Assembly: GCF_002910905.1 (NCBI RefSeq)
Contig: NZ_NEUE01000250.1
Coordinates: 1-64,000 of the forward strand
From: Streptomyces sp. SM11
Lineage (GTDB): Bacteria > Actinomycetota > Actinomycetes > Streptomycetales > Streptomycetaceae
Direction: 5' to 3'
Length of the DNA: 64,000 nucleotides
The notes under the pieces are model-generated. The model did no database searches. It had not been told where the DNA came from and saw only the letters and a program-made list of their open reading frames with translations. A program made the translations under genes and the position numbers. Below are positions 8,630 through 16,879 of this stretch, one piece after another; within the stretch, counting starts at the first letter, position 1, and each line of letters starts with the position of its first letter.

Positions 8630-9310
8630 ATGGGCGAGGGCACGGGCAAGGACAGCGGGCGGTATTCGGCGATGGAGGGCATACGGCCGCTCGCGGCCGG
8701 TGACCCGGCTCGGATCGGGCCCTATCCGCTGCTCGGCCGGCTCGGTGCGGGCGGGATGGGCCGGGTGTATCTGGCCCGCTCGGCGGGCGGGCGCACGGTG
8801 GCCGTGAAGGTGGTGCACGAGGAGCACATCGCGAACGGGGAGTTCCGGGCCCGCTTCCGCCGGGAGATCGAGTCGGCCCGCCGGGTCGGCGGGCGCTACA
8901 CCGCCCCGGTGCTGGACGCCGACGCGGACGCCGCGCAGCCGTGGGTGGCCACCGGCTATGTGCCCGGCCCCTCACTCGAACAGGCCGTCCGGGAGCATGG
9001 TCCGCTGCCGGCCGATTCGGTGAACGCCCTGGCCGAAGGGTTGTTGAGAGCGCTGCGCGGTATCCATGCCGCCGGGATCGTCCACCGGGACCTGAAGCCG
9101 TCCAACGTACTGCTCACCGGGGCAGGGCCCGTGGGAGGGCGGGCCGGGGCTCCGGTGACGGACGCGGCGGGCTGGGAAGGAGCATGCCGGGCACGCTACG
9201 AGACGGCCCGGCGCCCCGGCCACCCCGTCCGCTGCCACCCCGGTGGTGGAGCTGGCTCCACCACGGAACTCCACCTCGCCGCGATGTGCCGTGCGAGCGG
9301 CGCCGGTTGA
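8630..9310 (+). pseudogene. Ser/Thr protein kinase, truncated after the catalytic loop
   Basis: From ATG 8630 the N-lobe is normal: glycine-rich loop LGRLGAGGMGRVYLA, VAVKVVHEE with the ATP-binding lysine, and the RREIESARRV helix. The catalytic loop IVHRDLKPSNVLLTG follows. The protein then loses all kinase features: no DFG, no activation segment, no APE, no C-lobe. It ends in about 55 unrelated residues at 9310, four bases before the GTG of the next frame. Actinobacterial PknB-like kinases need these parts for activity, so this is almost surely a 3'-deleted pseudogene. The deletion joins it to the ABC exporter genes. Confidence 0.85.
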
Positions 9311-9319
9311 GTGGACCCC

Positions 9320-10156
9320 ATGAATCCAGCATCGACCACCGACCAGGTACCGGCCGTCCGGCTCCGGTCCGTCACTCGCTCCTACGGCCGTGGCGGCAGC
9401 GACGGCAGCATGGTGAAAGCGCTCGACGATGTCAGCCTGACCGTCCGCCGCGGTACGTTCACCGCGGTCATGGGGCCCTCCGGCTCCGGCAAGTCGACGC
9501 TCCTGCACTGCCTCGCGGGCCTGGACCGGCCGACCGGCGGCCGGGTGCTGCTGGGCGACAGCGATCTGACCGGACTGAGCGAGGCCCGGCTGACCCGGCT
9601 GCGCCGGGAGCGGATCGGCTTCGTCTTCCAGGCGTTCAACCTGCTGCCCTCCCTGACGGCCGCGCAGAACGTGGCTCTGCCGCTGAGGCTCGCCGGACGG
9701 CGGCCGCGCAAGGCCGACGTGCTCGACGCGCTGGACCGGGTCGGCCTGCGCGAACGGGCCCGTCACCGGCCCGGCGAGCTGTCCGGCGGCCAGCAGCAGC
9801 GGGTGGCCGTCGCCCGCGCCCTGGTGACCAGGCCCGAGGTGCTCTTCGGCGACGAGCCGACCGGCGCCCTGGACTCCACCGCCGGGCGCGCGGTGCTCGG
9901 CCTTCTGCGCGACATGACCGACGACGGACGCACCGTGATCATGGTGACCCACGACCCGGTCGCCGCCTCCTTCGCCGACCGGGTCGTCTTCCTCGCCGAC
10001 GGCCGGATCCGGGACGAGCTGGACGCGCCCTCGGCGGAGCGGGTCGCGGCGCGCATGGCGGCGGGCTCCGGCCCGGCGGCCGGAGCGTCCCCGGCCTTCT
10101 CGAAGGGCCCGGCCCTCTCGGAGACCTCGGCCTCCTCGGGGGCGGTCCCGTGCTGA
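9320..10156 (+). CDS. ABC transporter ATP-binding protein (MacB/LolD type)
   Basis: A 278-residue ATPase from ATG 9320; GTG 9311, directly after the kinase-fragment stop, is an alternative. Walker [11 protein letters not shown]-loop [13 protein letters not shown], signature [15 protein letters not shown], Walker [13 protein letters not shown] and the H-loop MVTHDP are all intact and have the wording of the MacB/LolD/FtsE group. The Ala/Gly/Pro-rich C-terminal ~45 residues are poorly conserved. Its stop overlaps the permease start (TGATG), so the two form one exporter. The substrate is unknown; such pairs often export peptides or lipophilic drugs. Confidence 0.93.
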   Translation: MNPASTTDQVPAVRLRSVTRSYGRGGSDGSMVKALDDVSLTVRRGTFTAVMGPSGSGKSTLLHCLAGLDRPTGGRVLLGDSDLTGLSEARLTRLRRERIGFVFQAFNLLPSLTAAQNVALPLRLAGRRPRKADVLDALDRVGLRERARHRPGELSGGQQQRVAVARALVTRPEVLFGDEPTGALDSTAGRAVLGLLRDMTDDGRTVIMVTHDPVAASFADRVVFLADGRIRDELDAPSAERVAARMAAGSGPAAGASPAFSKGPALSETSASSGAVPC

Positions 10157-12669
10157 TGCTCGCTCTGCGCGGGGTGCGGACGCGCTGGGTCACCTTCGTC
10201 GGGTCGTTCGTCGCCCTGGCCCTGGGGGTGGGCCTGATCGCCGCCACCGGACTCGCCCTCGCCGCGACGTTCGACGCCCCGGAGCGTGGGCCCGAACGCT
10301 TCGCCGCCGCTCCCGTCGTCGTCAAGGCCGCCGGCCTCCTCCGGGTCGATACGCCGACCGGAACCCGGACCGGCCCCCTCGATCGCCCCGGCCCGGTCCC
10401 GCCGTCGCTCGTCGGTCAACTGGGCGTCCTCGGCCGCACGGTGGAGGACCGGATGTTCCCGGTGGACGTCCTGGCGCCCGGTAGCGGCGCCGGTAGCGGC
10501 GCCGACGCCGGCTCCGGGACCAGGGTCGGACACCCGTGGTCCGTCGCCGCCGGAGCCCCGTACCGTCTCACCACCGGCCGGGCCCCCGCCGCCCCCGGCG
10601 AAGTCGTCGTCACCACCGGGCCCGGCGGAACCGTGCTCCGTACCGGGGACCGCGTCCAGGTCCGCACCCCGGCCGGGAGCGCCACCCGGACCGTCGTCGG
10701 CACCGTGGCGGGCCGGGGCTTCGAGGAGGCCGTCTTCTTCACCGACGGCGAGGCCGCCCGGATCTCCCCGGGCATCGACGCCCTCGTGGTGCACGCCGAA
10801 GCCGCCGCCGTACGCAGGACGCTCGGGCCGGACAGCGGCATGGAAGTCCTCACCGGCCCCGACCGCCGCCGCGCCGACCCCGACCCCGACCGCGACTCCC
10901 GGGTCATGGTCTCCGTCAACGCGCTGCTCGGCACCGCCGCGGGCATCACCCTGTTCGTCTCCGCCGCCGTCGTTGCCTCGACGTTCTCCTTCGCCGTGGC
11001 CCAACGGCGGCGGGAGTTCGGCCTGTTGCGCACCGCCGGCGCGACCCCCGGCCAGATCCGCCGTACGGTGTGCGCCGAGGCGGTCCTCATCGGGGTCCTG
11101 GCCTCGGCGGCGGGCGCGTGGCTCGGAGCCCGGGGCGCCCCCCTGCTGGTCGGCCGGATGAAGGAGGCGGGCCTCGCACCGCCCTGGTTCGCCCTGGGGG
11201 CCCCGTCCTGGCCGCTGCACGCCGCGTTCTGGACCGGGGTGTGCGTCGCCACGGTGGGGGCGCTCGTCTCCTGCCACCGCGCCGGGCGGACCGCCCCGAC
11301 CGAGGCGCTGCGCGAGGCGGCCGTCGACAGCCGGGCCATGCCGGTGAGCCGCTGGTTGACCGCCGCCCTGGTCCTGCTCGCCGGACTGGGCCTGCCCGCC
11401 CTGGCGTTGGCCGTCGATCCCGGCGACCTGCTGGGCAGAAAGTCCTACGTCACCCGGCCCATGCTCCTCATCGCCGGCGTCGCCCTCCTTGCCCCCGTCC
11501 TGGTGCGCCCGGCCGGCCGGCTGCTGACCTGGCTGCCCACGCGGCTGCCCGGCGCCATCGGCGTACTCGTGAGGGAGAACACCGCCGCCGGGGTGCGCAG
11601 GACCGCCGCCGTCGCCGCGCCCGTCCTCATCACCGTCGCCCTCGCAGCCTCCCTGACGGGTACCGTCGCCACCCTGGAGGAGGCCAGGGCCACCGAGGCG
11701 CGCACCGCCACGACCGCCGACTTCGTGGCGACGTCGGGACAGGAGGGCTGGCCGCTGGCAGCCGCCTTCGTGGAGCGGGTGCGGGCCGTCGAGGGGGCTG
11801 TGGTCAGCGTCTCGCGGTCCACCGCCGTCACCGTCCTCGAAGAGGACACGGCCCTCGTCCCCTCCCCGGCCCGCGCGGTCGACCCCGCCCGGCTGGCCGC
11901 CGTGTCGGAGCTGCCCGTGACGGCGGGCCGGCTCACCGATCTCGACGACGGCGGGATCGTCGTCAACGAGGAGTGGCTGACCACGCGGGTCGGCGACCGG
12001 GTCACCGTCTGGCTGGGCGACGGGCGTGAGACCTCGCTGCGGATCGTCGCCGTCCTGGCCACCGGCACCGGCGACAACGGCGTCTACGTCACCCCGCGCA
12101 ACGCCGGGGGCGCGGACGTCGACCGGATCGATGTCAAGGTCGCCGAGGACGGTGACCGGAGGGCCGTCGCCGCCGTGCTGCGCACCGCCGCGGCCGACAC
12201 CGGTACGCAGGTGACGACCCGCGCCGCGTGGCCGGCCGCGAACAGCCCGGGGACGAACGATCACACCAGGACCGGACTCCGGATGATCCTCGGCATCGCA
12301 CTCCTCTGTACGGCGATCGCCCTGGCCAACACCTTGGTCATGGCAACCTCCGACCGGGTCCGCGACCTCGCCGTGCTCCGCCTCGCCGGGGCCACCGCCC
12401 CGCAGGTCCTGCGGCTCGTCGCGGCCGAGGCGGTGGCGGCGGTCGGGGTGGGCGCCGTGCTCGGGGGCGCGGTCGCGGCGGTGAACCTGCTGGTGGTGTG
12501 GGGTGCGCTGGTGCTGCTGGGCGTTCCGTCCGTCGTCGTGGTGGTGCCGTGGGCAACGCTCGGCCTCGTCGTCGCGGCCGCCGCGCTCCTGGCCGCCGTC
12601 TCCGCCCTCCTGCCGGCCTCGCTCGCTCTGCGCACCCGGCCGGTCGAACTCGCGGGCGCCCGTGAGTAG
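10156..12669 (+). CDS. FtsX/MacB-family ABC permease
   Basis: An 837-residue membrane protein starting at ATG 10156 within the stop of the ATPase gene; GTG 10150 is an alternative. The N-terminal helix (residues ~15-40) is followed by a ~200-residue extracytoplasmic domain. Two FtsX modules follow, each with the typical membrane segment and an RRREFGLLRTAGATPGQIRR- or RVRDLAVLRLAGATAPQ-like loop, and a second extracytoplasmic domain lies between them. This duplicated layout is the actinobacterial 'ABC transporter permease' with two FtsX domains. It pairs with the upstream ATPase. No regulator or kinase survives beside it. The annotated frame extends much further upstream, but that part overlaps the kinase remnant and the ATPase and is not coding. 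Confidence 0.92.
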   Translation: MLALRGVRTRWVTFVGSFVALALGVGLIAATGLALAATFDAPERGPERFAAAPVVVKAAGLLRVDTPTGTRTGPLDRPGPVPPSLVGQLGVLGRTVEDRMFPVDVLAPGSGAGSGADAGSGTRVGHPWSVAAGAPYRLTTGRAPAAPGEVVVTTGPGGTVLRTGDRVQVRTPAGSATRTVVGTVAGRGFEEAVFFTDGEAARISPGIDALVVHAEAAAVRRTLGPDSGMEVLTGPDRRRADPDPDRDSRVMVSVNALLGTAAGITLFVSAAVVASTFSFAVAQRRREFGLLRTAGATPGQIRRTVCAEAVLIGVLASAAGAWLGARGAPLLVGRMKEAGLAPPWFALGAPSWPLHAAFWTGVCVATVGALVSCHRAGRTAPTEALREAAVDSRAMPVSRWLTAALVLLAGLGLPALALAVDPGDLLGRKSYVTRPMLLIAGVALLAPVLVRPAGRLLTWLPTRLPGAIGVLVRENTAAGVRRTAAVAAPVLITVALAASLTGTVATLEEARATEARTATTADFVATSGQEGWPLAAAFVERVRAVEGAVVSVSRSTAVTVLEEDTALVPSPARAVDPARLAAVSELPVTAGRLTDLDDGGIVVNEEWLTTRVGDRVTVWLGDGRETSLRIVAVLATGTGDNGVYVTPRNAGGADVDRIDVKVAEDGDRRAVAAVLRTAAADTGTQVTTRAAWPAANSPGTNDHTRTGLRMILGIALLCTAIALANTLVMATSDRVRDLAVLRLAGATAPQVLRLVAAEAVAAVGVGAVLGGAVAAVNLLVVWGALVLLGVPSVVVVVPWATLGLVVAAAALLAAVSALLPASLALRTRPVELAGARE

Positions 12670-12781
12670 TCGCCGCAGGCCCCGCGCGGGCGCCCGGGAG
12701 CTGTCGTCGTCGGACAGGCGCCGGCGTCCGTGCGCAGCCGTCGTCGGCTCGGCAACGCTCGTGATCAACCCGTCCAGGGCA

Positions 12782-12787
12782 TAGGCT
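12782..12787 (+). promoter_or_regulatory. Candidate -10 of otsB leaderless promoter
   Basis: TAGGCT, six bases before ATG 12794. There is no good Shine-Dalgarno before this ATG. A leaderless mRNA is therefore likely; the -35 is weak. Confidence 0.45.
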
Positions 12788-12793
12788 CGCCCC

Positions 12794-13645
12794 ATGGGCA
12801 GTCACCCGGACAACCTGCCGAACCCGACCACCCCGGCCGGCCGCGAGGGGCTCGCAGCCGTCCTCGCCCGGCCCGACCGCGCGGTCGTCGCCCTCGACTT
12901 CGACGGCACACTCGCCGACATCGTCCCGGACCCGGAGCAGGCCCGCGCCCACCCCGGCACCGTGACCGCGCTCGCCGCGCTCGCGCCGAAGGTCGCCGCC
13001 ATCGCCGTGATCACCGGCCGCCCGGCGGGCGTCGCGGTGCGCTACGGAGGCTTCGCGGGCGTACCCGGTCTGGAGCATCTCGTCGTGCTCGGACACTACG
13101 GTGCCGAGCGCTGGGACGCCGTCACCGGCACCGTCCACGCCCCCGCCCCGCACCCCGGCGTCACCGCGGTGCGCGCCGAACTCCCCGGCGTACTGCACGA
13201 ATTCGGCTCCTGGCACGGCACGTGGATCGAGGAGAAGGGGCAGGCGGTCGCCGTGCACACGCGGCGTGCCGAGGATCCGCAGGCGTCCTTCGAGACGCTG
13301 CGCGGACCTCTCGGCGAGCTGGCCGCGCGGCACGGGCTGATCGTCGAACCGGGCCGCCTGGTCCTGGAGTTGCGCCCGCCCGGAATGGACAAGGGCGTCG
13401 CGCTCGCCACGTTCGTCGCGGAGCTGGACGCCGAGTCCGTCATCTACGCGGGCGACGACCTCGGGGACCTCGCCGCGTTCGCCGCGGTGGAGAAGCTGCG
13501 GACCGAGGGCCCGGACGGCATCCCGGGACTCCTGGTGTGCAGCGGCAGCGCCGAGGTGCCCGAACTGGCCGAGCGCGCCGACCTGTCGGTGCCGGGCCCG
13601 GCCGCGGTGGTGGACTTCCTGGCGGCCCTGGCCGAACGGCTGTAG
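12794..13645 (+). CDS. otsB: Trehalose-6-phosphate phosphatase OtsB
   Basis: A 283-residue HAD-superfamily phosphatase. Motif I is VALDFDGTLADI with catalytic D35 and D37, motif II lies in AVITGRPAG, and motif IV is YAGDDLGDLAAF near residue 220. Length and motifs match OtsB, which removes phosphate from trehalose 6-phosphate to give trehalose, the main osmolyte and spore sugar of Streptomyces. Its partner otsA lies at 16880-18283 on the opposite strand, separated by a small island of unrelated genes. The ATG start is supported by the TAGGCT -10 six bases upstream. Confidence 0.93.
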   Translation: MGSHPDNLPNPTTPAGREGLAAVLARPDRAVVALDFDGTLADIVPDPEQARAHPGTVTALAALAPKVAAIAVITGRPAGVAVRYGGFAGVPGLEHLVVLGHYGAERWDAVTGTVHAPAPHPGVTAVRAELPGVLHEFGSWHGTWIEEKGQAVAVHTRRAEDPQASFETLRGPLGELAARHGLIVEPGRLVLELRPPGMDKGVALATFVAELDAESVIYAGDDLGDLAAFAAVEKLRTEGPDGIPGLLVCSGSAEVPELAERADLSVPGPAAVVDFLAALAERL

Positions 13646-13666
13646 GCGGCGGGCCCCGGCCGGGTG

Positions 13667-14338
13667 TCAGGCCTTCGCGGTCACGAGCAGCGTGCCGAGA
13701 GCGGCCCGGTCCGGGTTCGGCAGCACCTCCGTGTGGACGGCTGCGAAGCCGTGCCGTTTGAGGATGTCCGCCCACTGCCCGGGCCCGTACTGCCAGCGCA
13801 GTACCGTCAGGTCGGTCTCGCGGCCCTCCAGCCACGTGCCGCCCATCCGCTGGGCCCCGTACTGCCCGGTCACCGGCTCGCGGTGCGAGAAGCCGAAGAC
13901 GCCGCCCGACATGAGACGCGCGGCGACGCGCGGGAACAGTTCCTCGGGATCGGTGAACCAGACTGCCCCCCATGTCGAGTAGATGGCCTCGTACTCCCGC
14001 GGATCGTCGTCCAGGAAGGCGCACGCGTCGGCGTGGACGAATGTCAGGTGCGCTTCGTCGGCCCAGAAGGCGCGGGCTCGGTCGACCTGTACGGCCGAGA
14101 AGTCGACTGCGGTCACCTCGACCCCGGCGCGGGCGAGGAACGCGGCGTTCTCACCTTCCGCCGGCCCCAGGTCCAGTGCGCTCGCCGGGCTGCCCAGGAG
14201 TTCGGCACCCGGCCCTTCGTCGTCAAGGCCGGTCCAGTTGAACCGGTCGGCCGCAGGGCGGGGCTGGGGGCCTTCGCATCGGTGTGGCTTGTACGTGTCC
14301 CAGTATTCGGCGGGGGTGTTGGGGGCGGCGCTGAGCAT
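13667..14338 (-). CDS. Class I SAM-dependent methyltransferase
   Basis: From ATG 14338 (GGAG seven bases upstream) the protein has 223 residues. The SAM-binding motif I is ALDLGPAEGENAAFLA, followed by VTAVDFSAVQVDRAR and the acidic DACAFLDDDP. The GxGxG-like loop is LGPAEGE, a variant seen in actinobacterial small-molecule methyltransferases. The substrate is unknown. The gene is convergent with otsB (21 bases between the stops). It starts the block inserted between otsB and otsA. The frame extends upstream to 14443, but the extra 35 residues lack coding character. Confidence 0.85.
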   Translation of the reverse strand: MLSAAPNTPAEYWDTYKPHRCEGPQPRPAADRFNWTGLDDEGPGAELLGSPASALDLGPAEGENAAFLARAGVEVTAVDFSAVQVDRARAFWADEAHLTFVHADACAFLDDDPREYEAIYSTWGAVWFTDPEELFPRVAARLMSGGVFGFSHREPVTGQYGAQRMGGTWLEGRETDLTVLRWQYGPGQWADILKRHGFAAVHTEVLPNPDRAALGTLLVTAKA

Positions 14339-14449
14339 CGTTTCTCCGGAGTGGCGCGGTGATGGTTCCTGGCGGGGCCGCCAAGCTACTCGCATCGTCC
14401 CTGTGTTGTGAGCGAATGACGTGACTCGCTCGGAAGTGGGCAAAAGGGT

Positions 14450-14477
14450 GCCCGAGGGCGCACGATGCGCCCCGGGC
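14450..14477 (-). terminator. Hairpin downstream of the 153-aa gene
   Basis: Twelve paired bases (gcccg + gggcgca against tgcgccc + cgggc) with one bulged A and a CGA loop. It lies 18 bases beyond the stop of the 153-residue gene. There is no T-run, as is usual for Streptomyces terminators. Confidence 0.5.
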
Positions 14478-14494
14478 GATGGTCGGCTACCGGA

Positions 14495-14956
14495 TCAGTG
14501 GCAGTTCGAGCCGGGCGAACACGGCCCGCACTTGGCGTAGTCGGCCTCCCACAGCTTCCAGTCCACCTCGAACCCGTTGTCCGCGATGATCTGGGCGGTG
14601 CGCTCCACGGAGCCGTCGTACTTGAACGCGATCTCCGGGATGTGCTCCAGGAACCGGCCGTCGAAGTGCTCGGCGCAGAACTCCCGGTAGTTGCGGGTGT
14701 CCAGGATGAAGACGTGCACGGCGATGTCGACGATGCGGCCGCAGCACATCTCCAGGCTCTGGCCCCACTTCTCCATCGCAGTGACCAGGTACGACACGGC
14801 CGCGTGGAACAGCCGGGTCGCCATCACCTCGTCGAAGGGGTTGTCCCGCATGAGCAGGGCGATCTCGCGGTCCCACACCTCCGGCTTGACGTAGGCGCGG
14901 GGGTCACGGAACTCGGAGGCCTCGGCGGCCTCCGGCTCGATGGCCAACAGGGTCAT
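14495..14956 (-). CDS. Conserved hypothetical protein with C-terminal Cys/His tail
   Basis: A 153-residue soluble protein starting at ATG 14956 (AGGAGCACCACC upstream). I recognise it only as a kind of conserved Streptomyces protein, without a known function. Visible features are an N-terminal RDPRAYVKPEVWDREIALLM stretch, a mostly helical middle with aromatic residues, and a tail CGPCSPGSNCH that could bind a metal or form disulfides. There are two further cysteines in MCCGR. No signal peptide or membrane segment is seen. It sits between the methyltransferase and gene remnants and appears intact, with its own hairpin downstream. Confidence 0.75.
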   Translation of the reverse strand: MTLLAIEPEAAEASEFRDPRAYVKPEVWDREIALLMRDNPFDEVMATRLFHAAVSYLVTAMEKWGQSLEMCCGRIVDIAVHVFILDTRNYREFCAEHFDGRFLEHIPEIAFKYDGSVERTAQIIADNGFEVDWKLWEADYAKCGPCSPGSNCH

Positions 14957-15092
14957 GGTGGTGCTCCTCTCGATCGGTGTTTCGAGTGGTGCAGGGTGGG
15001 GCGGGCCGGACGAGGTGGAGTCGGGGGCGACTCCACCGAGCCCGCCCGTTCGCCGAGCACCTGCCCTATGGACAGGCCGGCGAGTCCGGGTG

Positions 15093-15245
15093 TCATACCT
15101 GGGGCGGCCACTGGCGCACCGCAGCCGCGTAGCGGAACAGCGAGTCAGTGGACTTGGCCAGCAGCCGCATGTTCGCTGCTGGGTCGGTGACCGGGTCGAG
15201 GGCTACCGCGCGGGCGTGGCGAACGGTGTTTATGGCGATGACCTG
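15093..15245 (-). pseudogene. 3' fragment of an unidentified gene
   Basis: About 50 residues ending at the stop at 15093: AINTVRHARAVALDP then PAANMRLLAKSTDSLFRYAA. The codon bias and amphipathic helix pattern look coding, but no start codon or upstream domain exists. At about 15245 it abuts, head to head, the TPR fragment on the other strand. Weak call, based on composition only. Confidence 0.3.
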
Positions 15246-15873
15246 GGCCCGAAGTTCGGGGCGGTCGCTTTGAGGCTGTCCGAGCGGTGCGTGCAGGAGG
15301 CGAAGACGATCGACGACCCGAGGGCGGTGTCTTACTACCAGGCCACGCTGGCCGACGCGGCAGCCCTCGATGGGGCCCGCCGTATGGCAGGGCGGGCACT
15401 TGCCGCCTCGCAGGCCGCGATCGAGCGGAACCCCGGGCAGCCGCCCGGTGAGTCGTGGGCGTCGCACTTCAGTGCGGAACCCCGGGCAGCCGCCCGGTGA
15501 GTCGTGGGCGTCGCACTTCAGTATCGGCCGGTGGGCCCATCATTCGGGGATGATCCTCTCCCGGCTCGGCGACCTGGACAGCGCTGCCGAGCACCTGGAG
15601 CAGGCGCTCGACATCCACGGCCTGGACCGGCGGAGGAGCCGGGCGATCGTCCTCGCGGACCTCGGGAAGGTGCGCTTGCGGCAGGGGGACCTCGACGCGG
15701 CCCTGTCCACGTGGACGGAGTTCCTGGACTGCGCGGACGGCGTCCGGTCGGTGAAGATCGGCGAGGCCGCCGAGGACATGAGCACCCGACTGGACCGCTA
15801 CCGCAGCGTGGCCGCGGCCGAGGCCGACGCCCTCGTCCAGCGCGCCGAGCACCTGCTGACACCCCCGACCTGA
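15234..15873 (+). pseudogene. TPR protein remnant, 5'-truncated and broken by a 49-bp tandem duplication
   Basis: Two frames together give the C-terminal part of a TPR-type protein, as found in XRE-like regulators of Streptomyces. First comes FGAVALRLSERCVQEA to ALAASQAAIERNPGQPPG in one frame. Then comes ESWASHFSIGRWAHHSG to HLEQALDIHGL and DLGKVRLRQGDLDAALSTW in the next. The frame changes exactly across a 49-bp exact tandem duplication (15425-15473 and 15474-15522). Removing one copy restores a continuous frame. The N-terminal part (probably HTH) is absent, so the gene was already truncated or has been truncated since. Confidence 0.8.
15425..15522. repeat. Perfect 49-bp tandem duplication
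   Basis: Bases 15425-15473 are repeated at 15474-15522 without mismatch. The unit begins gcggaaccccgggcagccgc. As 49 is not divisible by three, it shifts the frame of the TPR gene. The absence of divergence between copies points to a recent event or an assembly artefact. Confidence 0.95.
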
Positions 15874-16297
15874 CCTGCGTCGGCTGCCTCTCCCTGTGAC
15901 CCCGTGTGGACCTCGGCCCGCGAAAGTCAGCCACGACGCCGGGGCGGCCGGACGGGCGTCCGCCACGTGTGCCACCTGCACCACGGACGGCATCAGCCAC
16001 GCCTCCTTGATTGCTTCCTCCTCGGCCACGGACGGCCCGCACTGGGCCGGGTAGAGGGTGAGGAACCCCGAGACCGGAGGCGGCCCATGCGGCGGTGCGC
16101 CTTCACCTATTAAGACGGAGCGACCCCGGCAGGCCTCTGGCCTGCGCGAACGATCGAAAGATCACCTATCAGCGGGTTGTTCTACCCAGAAACGAATAGA
16201 TCGGATAGGCCGCTACCCGGTTCTGGATGGGAAATCGTCAGGACTGCATGGGTGTATGCGTTCATGTCTGTCTTCTATTCACTCGTGGGGGTAATCT
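15874..16297. other. Intergenic region before the RepL-like gene
   Basis: No complete gene is seen. On the minus strand 16020 leftwards reads AEEEAIKEAWLMPSVVQVAHV, with some coding character but no domain, and it runs into the antisense of the TPR remnant. From about 16120 to 16290 the DNA is clearly less GC-rich than its neighbours, as expected for a promoter or for imported DNA. Confidence 0.35.
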
Positions 16298-16825
16298 GTG
16301 CGTGCGGCCCGGAAAGTAACCCGGACTGAGACCGTGAACCGGAAGACGGGCGAGGTCAACGACCACACCGTCCGCTCGTCGGTCTCAGTCACAGCTGGTC
16401 TCTGGTTCAGGGGAGGAGGGTTCACCACGATGGGATACGCGGCACACTTGGCACTCGCCGACGCGGACCTCAGTGCGGCGGCCTTCAAGCTGTTCCACAA
16501 GATGTGCGGCATCCAGAACCGCAAGGACCACGGCCTGGTCATCGTCGAGAATCAGACCAAGTTCGCCGAGCAGGTCGGCATGTCCCAGTCCTCGGTCTCG
16601 CGCGGTCTCAAGCAGTTGGTGGAGGAAGGTTTCATCTACGCCGACGGCCGGAACTGGCGTCTGCGTGCCGACTTCGTGTTCAACGGCAACGGGGCCGCAC
16701 AGGGCCAGGCCATCCGGAGCGTCCCGGATGACGCACCCGACCCGTACGCCGGGAAGAAGCAGTCCGCCGACCTCACCGTCCTCCCCGGCGGTGCTCAAGG
16801 GAGCGACCCCGACGGCGAGTCGTAG
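16298..16825 (+). CDS. Winged-helix protein, RepL-like
   Basis: A 175-residue protein starting at GTG 16298 behind GGGGG. Residues ~50-130 form a winged helix: LSAAAFKLFHKMCGIQNRKD, then VENQTKFAEQVGMSQSSVSR (recognition helix), then EGFIYADGRNWRLR (wing). The early NRKTGEVND phrase and the overall plan resemble RepL-type plasmid replication proteins and their chromosomal relatives. It may be a transcription factor or a replication-initiator relic of a mobile element; I cannot decide. It is the last gene of the island between otsB and otsA. Lower upstream GC supports foreign origin. Confidence 0.65.
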   Translation: MRAARKVTRTETVNRKTGEVNDHTVRSSVSVTAGLWFRGGGFTTMGYAAHLALADADLSAAAFKLFHKMCGIQNRKDHGLVIVENQTKFAEQVGMSQSSVSRGLKQLVEEGFIYADGRNWRLRADFVFNGNGAAQGQAIRSVPDDAPDPYAGKKQSADLTVLPGGAQGSDPDGES

Positions 16826-16879
16826 CCGCCGAGGTTCCCACGGGCAGGGCGCCCGCGCGAAGCCCCGGCGCGTACGGCC

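Noticed and set aside
8941-10155. Long upstream part of the permease frame
   Set aside because: It overlaps the kinase remnant and the whole ABC ATPase in another frame and has Arg/Pro-rich shadow composition.
9763-12795. 1010-residue minus-strand Gly/Asp-rich frame
   Set aside because: Antisense of the ABC permease; a typical high-GC shadow with no domain.
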